Shown here: positions 56,169 to 64,000 of the stretch, piece after piece
Numbering within the stretch: the first letter of the stretch is position 1
Layout: each line of letters opens with the position of its first letter
From: Elymus sibiricus
Taxonomy: Eukaryota > Streptophyta > Magnoliopsida > Poales > Poaceae
Direction of reading: 5' to 3'
NCBI GenBank assembly: GCA_039707655.1
Contig: CM077676.1
Location: forward strand, 376,654,114 to 376,718,113
DNA: 64,000 nt
Notes under the pieces: model-generated
What the model was told of the DNA's origin: nothing
Databases searched by the model: none
The model's input: the letters and a program-made list of their open reading frames with translations, nothing else
Position numbers and translations under genes: made by a program

Positions 56169-58985
56169 AATTCCTGCTCGTCCTTAAGTAGGTAAATGAT
56201 AAAAACAGAATTTTTGATGTTGAATGCTACCTAACATGTCTATCATGTAATCTCTTTACGGTATAAATATTGAGAAACGATGAAGTAACAATATCAACAT
56301 AATAATATCCATGAATATAAGAAGCATAATCATTAAACTTTCAAAATATATGATCCTTAACGAATGTTATCCCCACTCATTTTATCATGTTAGCATGGCA
56401 TGACTCCGCCTTCACCGCATAAATATTAATCATGAGCACCCTGGTGTTAAACCAGGCAATTGGAACGTACTTCTAACGCGCTGGCATTTTCAACTTCACG
56501 GAATACATGAGCGTGAGCCATGGATATAGCACTATAGGTGGAATAGAATGCAGTGGTAGAGATCAATAAGGGAAGTCAAAAGGAAGAAAGTCTCGCATCA
56601 ACTCGGCGGATCAACGGAGATGTCCATCAATCGATATCAATGCGAGGGTTAGGGATTGCCATGCAACGGATGCACTAAGATCTATAAGTGTATGAAAGCA
56701 CAACAGAAACTAAGTGGGTGTGCAACCAACTTGCTTGCTCATGAAGACCTTGGGAATTTGAGGAAGCCCGTCATCGGAATATACAAGCCAAGTTCTATAA
56801 TGAAAAATTCCCAGTAGTATATGAAAGCGACATCATAGGAGACTCTCTATATGAAGAACATGGTGCTACTCTGACGCAAAAGCATGGAAAAAAGATAGTA
56901 ACATTGCTCCTTCTCTCTTTATCTCTCATATTTTTTTTTCTTTTTTCTCTTTTTTTTGTTGGGCTCTTTTTGGCCTCTTTTTTTTCTCGTCTGGAGTCTC
57001 ATCCCGACTTGTGGGGGAATCATAGTCTCCATCATCCTTTCCTCACTGGGACAATGCTCTAATGATGATGATCATCACACTTTTATTTACTTACAACTCG
57101 ATATTACAACTCGATAACTGAAACAATATGACTCTATATGAATGCCTCTGCCAGTGTACCAGGATGTGCAATTATCTAGCGTAACATGTATGATAATGAT
57201 GAATGGTGGCTGTGCCACAAATATCATGTCAGCTCTATATGATCATGCAAAGCAATATGATGATGAACACACAAGTCATGTGACGGAACAGTGGAAGTTG
57301 CATGGCAATATATATCGGAATGGCTATGGAAATGCCATAATAGGTAGGTATGGTGGCTGTTTTGAGGAAGATAAGGAGGCTTATGTGTGATAGAGCATAT
57401 CATATCACAGGGTTTGGATGCACCGGCGAAGTTTGCACCAACTCTCGAGGTGAGAAAGGGGAATACACGATACCGGAGAGGCTAGCAAATTGCGGAAGGG
57501 TAGGAGTGCGTATAATCCATGGACTCACATTAGTCATAAAGAACTCACATACTTATTGCAAAGCCTATTAGCCCTCGAAGCAAAGTACTACTCACATGCC
57601 CCTAGGGAGGAGGTTGGTAGGAGTTAACCATCACGGTCCCCAATTATAACAGCACTCAAGGATTTCATTTCAGACATAAAAATGCCCAAACCTCCCCACC
57701 ATGCCATGACCAACACTTAGATGAGAAGTTAATAACAAGCTTTAATACCGATATTTCTACTAACCAATGATCATGAACCAATATCCTTTCATATTACGAC
57801 ATCAATATTATTAAACCATACGTTTCATATTTAGTGATCTACATGAAAGTTTTTATTATATCCCCCGTGAATACTTATCCTTTTTGGACTAGTATTACAA
57901 CATGTGCAAATTGCCATTACTATTTATTAGACTCTCAAAAAGATTTAAGTGAAGCATGAGAGTGCAATTATTTCTACAAAATATATCCACCACCGTGCTC
58001 TAAAAGATATAAGTGAAGCACTAGAGCAACCGCCTAGCTCAAAAGATATAAGTGAAGCACATAGAGTATTCTAACAAATCATGATAAATGTGTGTCCCTC
58101 CAAAAGGTGTGTCCAGCAAATAATGATTGTGGTAAACTAAAAAGAAAACAAAGAAAAGAAAACTATGGCACAAGACGCTCCAAGTAAAACTCATATCATA
58201 TGATGAATAAAAATGTAGCTCCAAGGAAGTTACCGATAGATTGTAGACGAAAGAGGGGATGCCATCCGGGGCATCCCCAATCTTAGACGCTTGGGTATTC
58301 CTTGAATATTACCTTGGGGTGCCTTGGGCATCCCCAAGCTTAGGGTCTTGCCGCTACTTATTCCTTCATCCATCGTAATCTCACCCAAAACTTGAAAACT
58401 TCGGCACACAAAACTCAACAGAAACTTCGTGAGATCCGTTAGTATAATAAATCAATCATCCTCTTTAGGTACTATTATAAAATCATTCATAATTGTTCTT
58501 GCATAATACCTACTGTATTCTAACTTCCCCATGACTTATACCCCCCGATATAATCCATAGTTTCATTAAAACAAGCACACTATGCAATAAAAAAGAGAAT
58601 CTGTCTAAAACAGAACAGTACGCAATGACATAATTTTATCCATACTTATGTAACTCCAAAAATTCTGAAAAATGAGGAAAACGTAAAGAATTTGTATCCA
58701 AATACTGTTTAAAAATTTCAGATTTTTCTAACATTCCAGTATAGAATATAAATTGCAGAACTAGGTGCAAAACTTTCTGTTTTCGAACAACATCAATTAT
58801 ACTATCATCCAAATCATTCCAAAGGCATTACTTGGCACAAACACTAATTAAAAGATAAAAACACAATCATTACAGTAGCAAAATTTGTGTGACTCAAGTA
58901 ATAGAAAAATTGCAATAAAGATAAATATTGGGTTGCCTCCCAACAAGCGCTATTGTTTTATGTCCCTAGCTAGGCATAATGCATA
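56169..58985. other. Non-coding 3' internal region of Gypsy element B
   Basis: No polymerase coding sequence on either strand; ORFs at 57142-57571 are short. The 58160-58985 part is shared with element A (48-840). Confidence 0.65.
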
Positions 58986-60132
58986 GTTTCAAGTATTATC
59001 ATCCTTCAAATTAATTCCATAGGTGGCCCTCATAATGGATTCATATGGTGGTTTAATTCTCTTCGAAGGGAAGTGTTCCATCCCTTTCTTTAATGGAAAT
59101 TGGAACCTTATATTCCCTTCTTTCATATCATTAATAGCACCTATGTTTCGTAGGAAAGGCCTACCAAGTATTATTGAACAAGACGGATTGCATTCAATAT
59201 CAAGCACAATGAAATCCATGGGAACATAATTTCTATTAGCAAGTATAAGCACATCATTTATTCTACCCAATGGTTTCTTAATAGTTGAATCCGCTAAATG
59301 CAAATTAAGGGAACATGCATCCATATCAGTGAGACTTAGCACGTCACATAAAGATTTTGGTATAGTAGAGATGCTAGCACCTAGATCACACAAAGCATTG
59401 CATTCATAATCTTTAATCTTAACTTTAATAGTAGGTTCCCATTCATCATGTAATTTTCTAGGTATAGAAACTTCCAATTCAAGTTTTCCTTCATGAGCCT
59501 TTATCATAGCTTCTACAATATGTTTAGTAAAAGCTTTATTTTGTTCGTAAGCATTAGGTGAATTTATCATGGATTGCAACAAGGAAATACATTAATTCAA
59601 AGAACAATTATCATAATTAAAGTCCTTGTAATCCAAAGTAGTGGGCACATCACTATTTAAAGTTTTGACCTCTCGAAACCCACTTTTATCATTTTTATCA
59701 TTAAGATCGTCACCCTCGAACAATTGGGACGCCTTCTAGCCAAAGTTGACTCGTCTCCAGTCCCTTTTTCATCAAATTTTATATTACTAAATAAATTTTT
59801 GATGGGTGTCACACCAATCATTTTAATATCTTCATCATGATTACGATAAAAACCGGGCGGAATAGCTTTTTCTAGGAATTCTCGCTTAGCTCTCAACCTA
59901 GCGGTTCTTTCTTTACTTTCATTAATGGAGACTTGGATAGACTTAATAGACTCATTAATATCATGCTTAGGTGGCAAGGTTTTAATTTTAAGAGTTTCCA
60001 CATCATGAGAAATTCTATCCATGTTTCTAGCCATATCATCAACTTTATGTAGTTTTTCTTCTACCATAGCATTGAAAATCTTTTGAGAACTAATAAATTA
60101 TTTAATGTTGTTCTCCAGATCAGTAGGTATCC

Positions 60133-60167
<35 letters not shown>

Positions 60168-61092
60168 GAATTACCATAGGAATTACCATAATTATTAGAG
60201 GGATTACCGGGAAACGGTCAAGGATTGAAATTCCCTCTATAAGCATTGTTGTTGAAATTATTTCTAGCGACAAAATTTACATCAATAGCATCATTATTTT
60301 GCTCAATCAAAGTAGATAGTGGCACATCATTAGGATCAACTCGAGCATTTTTACTAGTAAACATATTCATAAGAGCATCCATTTTATCACTCAAAGTAGA
60401 TATTTCTTCGACAGAGTTTATCTTCTTACCAGTTGGAGCTCGTTCGGTGTGCCATTGAGAATAATTTGTCATCATATTATCAAGAAGCTTTGTAGCCTCT
60501 CTCAATGTAATTCCCATAAAGGTACCACATGCAGCAGAGTCTAGAAGATTTCTAGAAACAAAGTTTAGTCCCGCATAATTTTTTTGTATAATCATCCATA
60601 AGCTTAAACCATGAGTGGGACAATTTCTTATCATTAAGTTTAGTCTCCCCCAAGATTGTGCAACATGTTCTTGCTCAATTTTCTTAAAGTTCATGATTTG
60701 ATTTCTAAGAGAAATAATCTTAGCGGGAGGAAAATACTTGGCAATGAAAGCATCCTTACACTTATCCCAAGAATCAATACTATTGCGAGGCAAGGATGAA
60801 AACCAAGTTTTAGCATGATCTCTTAGCGAGAAATAAATAATTTCAACTTAATAATATCATTATCCACGTCTTTTTTCTTTTGCATATCACATAATTCAAC
60901 GAAAGTGTTAAGATGGGATGTAGCATCTTCATTCGGATTTCCAGAAAGTTGTTCTTTCATAACAAGATTTAGCAAAGCAGAATTAATATCATATGACTCC
61001 GCACTAGTGGCGGGAGGAGCAATTGGAGGACTAATAAAGTCATTATTATTAGTATTTGAAAAGTCACACAACTTGGTGTTTTCTTGAGACAT
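58986..61092 (-). pseudogene. Gag and aspartic protease region of Gypsy element B
   Basis: Starts MSQENTKLCDFSNTNNND at 61092. The gag domain follows: LNLVMKEQLSGNPNEDATSH (about 60970), then SWDKCKDAFIAKYFPPAKII, HVAQSWGRLNLMIRNCPTHG, then a poly-Asn run encoded by an ATT microsatellite (60133-60165). The segment 60067-59657 (HKVDDMARNMDRISHDVETL) is coiled-coil-like. The protease region (59582-58989) carries the active-site block NALCDLGASISTIPKS and SIILGRPFLRNIGAI. The pieces lie in three different minus frames with stops between them, so the polyprotein is broken. I see no zinc knuckle. Confidence 0.8.
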
Positions 61093-61243
61093 TGTGACCA
61101 AGCAAGCAAACGAGGAAACAAAAATATATTTGTGTTTTTCGATTTTTAGAGAAGTGGGGGAGATGAAAAAGAGAGGCAATTAAAAAGTAGAGCAAGTAGA
61201 TAATAGTTTGAGTGAAGGTACTTGTAGTGATTTGATGATGTCT

Positions 61244-61260
61244 CCTCGGCAACGGTGCCA
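61244..61260 (-). promoter_or_regulatory. Primer binding site, tRNA-Asp type (element B)
   Basis: CCTCGGCAACGGTGCCA matches the tRNA-Asp 3' end CCCCGGCAACGGCGCCA with two changes, 11 bp from the LTR. Confidence 0.75.
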
Positions 61261-61271
61261 GAAATTCTTTC

Positions 61272-62776
61272 TACTACTTGTGAGCAACGTTGGGATTTTC
61301 CCCGAAGAGGAAGGGTGAAGCAGAACAGTAGAGATAAGTATTTCCCTCAGTGAGAACCAAGGTTTATCGAACCAAAAGGAGAATCACGCAAACCCAAGTG
61401 AACAGCACCTGCATAGACAAAAGCATATACTTGCACCCAACACGGGCAAGAGGGTTGTCAATGCCCTTGAACTCGTTACTTGCAAGGATCAAATCTTATA
61501 TAGGTAGATAAATAAATTGTAAAAAAAGAAAAGTAAATAAATTGTAGCAAGGTATTTTTGGTTTTTATAATATGTTTTCACTAGAGGCTTCTCTCTCGAA
61601 CACAAAGCATACGGTGGGTAAACAAATACTGCTGGGCAATTGATAGAAAAGCGCATAGTTATGACGTATTCATGGCAATGATCATGTATATAGGCATCAT
61701 GTCCGTGACAAGTAGACCGACTCCTGCCTGCATCTACTACTATTACTCCACCAATCGACCGCTATCCAGCATGCATCTATGGTATTAAGTTCATGACAAA
61801 CAGAGTAGCGCTTTAAGCAAGATGACATGATGTAGACAAAGTAAACCCAATCAATACGAATAAACCCCACCGTTTTATCCTTAGTAGCAACAATATTTTA
61901 CATACCCCGTCCCCTTCTGTCACTGGGTGAGGACACCGCAAGATTGGACCTACTACAAAGCACCTCTCCCACTGAAAATAAATCAATCTAGTTGGCCAAT
62001 TCATCGGATCATGCATAATAAAGTTCAGAAAAGACTCAATTACTTTCAATGAATAATCTGATCATAAACCCACAATTCATTGGATCCCAACAAACACACC
62101 ACAAAAGAAGATTACATCGGATAGAACTCCAAGGAGATCGAGGAGAACATTGTATTGAAGATCAAAGAGAGAGGAGAAGCCATCTAGCTACTAGCTATGG
62201 ACCCGTAGGTCTGTGGTGAACTACTCACACATCATCGTAAGGGCAGCAAGGTTGATGTAGAAGCTCTCCGTGATCGCTTCCCCCTTCGACATATTACCGA
62301 AAAAGGCCTCCAGATGGGATTGCGGAAGAACAGAAGCTTGCGGTGGCGGAAAAGTTATTTCAGGTGGCTCTCTGTTGGTTTGGGAATATATGAGAATTTA
62401 TAGGCTTAGAATGAGGTCAAACGGAGATGCATGGGGCCCACAAGCTCAGGGGGCGTGCCTACCCCCCTAGGGCGTGCCCTGTGAGCTTGTGGCTCTCTCG
62501 TATCTCTTCTGGCTTCCTCCTGAACCTTCCAGGGTCCCTTCTGGTCCAGAAAAAATCATATTAAAGATTTTATTCCGTTTGGACTTCGTTTGATATTGAT
62601 TTTCTGAAAATCCAAAAACAAGAAAAAAAAAACAGGAACTGGCACTGGGCACTGAGTTAATAGGTTAGTCCCAAAAAATGATATAAAATAGCATAAATTG
62701 CATATAAAGTATCCAAGATTGATAATATAATAGCATGAAACAATAAAAAAAATATAGATACGTTGGAGACGTATGA
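61272..62776 (-). repeat. 5' LTR of Gypsy element B
   Basis: 1505 bp. Two small deletions relative to the left LTR (near 61577 and 62000) explain most of the length difference. Confidence 0.85.
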
Positions 62777-62781
62777 CTGGT

Positions 62782-63137
62782 CCACTCACATATCAAATTA
62801 TCAAAGTAATGAATGTGAATCAACTAAACCTGATGAACGTGACTAGACGAGAATTTCCATGTGTCCTCGAGAGCACTTTGCTTTATATAAGAGAAACTTC
62901 CGGCTTGTCCTTTGCTATAAAAAGGATTGGGCCACCTTGCTTCACCTTTGTTACTATTGTTACTTGTTACTCGTTGCGAATTATCTTGTTATCAGACTAT
63001 CTGTTACTACTACTTTCAGCACTTGCAGACAATACCTTGCTGAAAACCGCTTATCATTTCCTTCTGCTCCTCGTTGGGTTAGACACTCTTACTTATCGAA
63101 AGGACTACGATTGATCCCCTATACTTGTGGGTCATCA
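62782..63137. mobile_element. Gypsy LTR fragment, right part
   Basis: Continuation of the LTR at 53930-54592 after removal of element B. It ends ACTTGTGGGTCATCA, an LTR end. It is followed directly by an unrelated Angela-type LTR fragment. Confidence 0.7.
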
Positions 63138-64000
63138 GTGGCTTGCCGTCCAAGCCTGTAGGGTCATTGGGGGAGGAAGGGAATACCTCCTTTCCTTTCC
63201 CACTGATCGCTATCCCCTTTTTTAGGGATCTTGATCTTATCCCTTCGGGATATGATGTTATTCCTTTTAGGTGGGATCTTGGTGTGCCTAGACCAGGATT
63301 TTGGGGCCTTGACCCACTACCCACGTACATGTGGGTCCCCCAATGCAGGTGGGCCCCACTCCGGAACCTTCTAGAGCCTTCCCGGTACAATACCGAAAAA
63401 TCCCAAACATTTTCCGGAACCCTGAATATGACTTCCCATATATAAATCTTTACCTTCGGACCATTCCAGATCTCCTCGTGATGTCCCGAATCCCATACGG
63501 GACTCTGAACTACTTTCAGACTTCACCATATGAATATCCCAATACTACCCTAGCGTTACCGAACGTTAAGTGTGTGACCCTACGGGTTCGAGAACATGCA
63601 GACATGACCGAGTCTCCTCTCCGATCAATAATCAATAGCGGTACCTGGATGCCCATATTGACTCCTAGATATTCAACAAAGATCTTTATCAGTTGAACCA
63701 CGATGTCGAGGATTCAGTTAATCCCGTATACAATTCCCTTTGTCCGGCGATATGTTACTTGCCCTAATTAGATCATCGGTATCTCCATACCTAGTTCAAT
63801 CTCGTTACCGACAAGTCTCTTTACTCATTCCGTAATACAAGATCCCATGACTAAACTCATTAGTCACATGCTTGCAAGCTATTCATGATGTTGTATTACT
63901 GAGAGGGCCCAGAGATATCTCTCCGTCACATGGAGCGACAAATCCCAGTCTCGGTCCATGCAACCCAACAAACACTTTCTGAGATACCTGTAGAGCACCT
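63138..64000 (-). repeat. Angela/BARE-type Copia LTR, truncated
   Basis: Matches the LTR at 21857-23619 from about 22320 to 23190 (GTGGCTTGCC... to GAGATACC). The first ~460 bp are missing at the left breakpoint and the sequence runs off the window. Confidence 0.8.

Larger units (their letters stand above)
54593..62776 (-). mobile_element. Gypsy-type LTR retrotransposon B, complete, gag-protease only
   Basis: LTRs 54593-56154 and 61272-62776, with target duplication CCGGT (54588-54592) and CTGGT (62777-62781), one C/T difference. A tRNA-Asp-type PBS (61244-61260) abuts the right LTR and a polypurine tract (56155-56168) abuts the left, so it reads on the minus strand. The coding region next to the PBS gives gag and aspartic protease only; I see no RT, RNase H or integrase in the remaining ~2.8 kb, so it is non-autonomous. 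The LTR ends (GAGACGTATTA / GAGACGTATGA) are mutated from TATCA and match element A's terminus. Confidence 0.88.

Noticed and set aside
60133..60165. ATT microsatellite as a separate feature of interest
   Set aside because: Explained as the poly-Asn run of the Gypsy gag on the minus strand.

Overview
This window is intergenic DNA from a large-genome grass, almost certainly a Triticeae species (wheat, Aegilops or barley relative). The evidence is its repeat content: Angela/BARE/WIS-type Copia LTRs, Sabrina/WHAM-type Gypsy elements, Stowaway MITEs, a 12.2-kb CACTA transposon with AGTCCCGGTT subterminal repeats, Helitrons, MULEs, a Harbinger and a LINE. No intact host gene is present. Every recognisable host coding sequence is a fragment or a decayed copy. 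Family names come from recognition, not from a database search, and are hedged accordingly.

Layout. (1) 1-3587: one end of a minus-strand Gypsy element (5' LTR 1882-3587), next to a Gypsy gag fragment (3588-4404). (2) 4405-12273: a ~1-kb segment present twice. The second copy is cut by a 2.3-kb TRIM-like LTR element (5869-8174). A Helitron-like 5' end (5456), a Stowaway MITE (9959-10201) and a 209-bp mini-Helitron (11619-11827) lie in the same region. (3) 12274-27139: a very degenerate Copia element with TSD TCTTC, whose internal region was invaded by an Angela-type Copia (18429-23619, TSD TTAAT). (4) 27140-34163: Helitron termini, a decayed ALD1/LL-diaminopimelate-aminotransferase-like fragment, a second TRIM-like element (29661-32329, TSD CCCAC) and a Harbinger-type element with its own promoter and ORF (32458-34163). 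(5) ~34450-39000: a MULE with long inverted repeats, holding a second MULE (36112-37141) that carries a subtilase PA-domain-like fragment, then a GC-rich repetitive block. (6) 39660-40690: a LINE fragment ending against a Stowaway MITE, into which the CACTA element (40778-53007, TSD TAC) inserted. (7) 53049-64000: a Copia fragment, then a Gypsy LTR split by a complete gag-protease-only Gypsy element (54593-62776), and finally a truncated Angela-type LTR running off the window.

The CACTA element is the most informative unit. It carries a small coiled-coil/membrane ORF, a TNP2-type transposase gene broken by frameshifts, and a second gene (Transposase_24-like region plus a spliced Ulp1-type protease) that keeps one reading frame across seven exons but has three nonsense codons. 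Between the two main genes sits a captured piece of the host transcription elongation factor SPT6 (parts of the S1 and SH2 regions). A second set of subterminal repeats, a TATA-like box and a minisatellite of about 37 copies lie just upstream of gene 2.

Target-site duplications let the nesting order be read directly: Copia (12274-27139) before Angela; Stowaway MITE before CACTA; Gypsy LTR before Gypsy B; aminotransferase fragment before TRIM-2.
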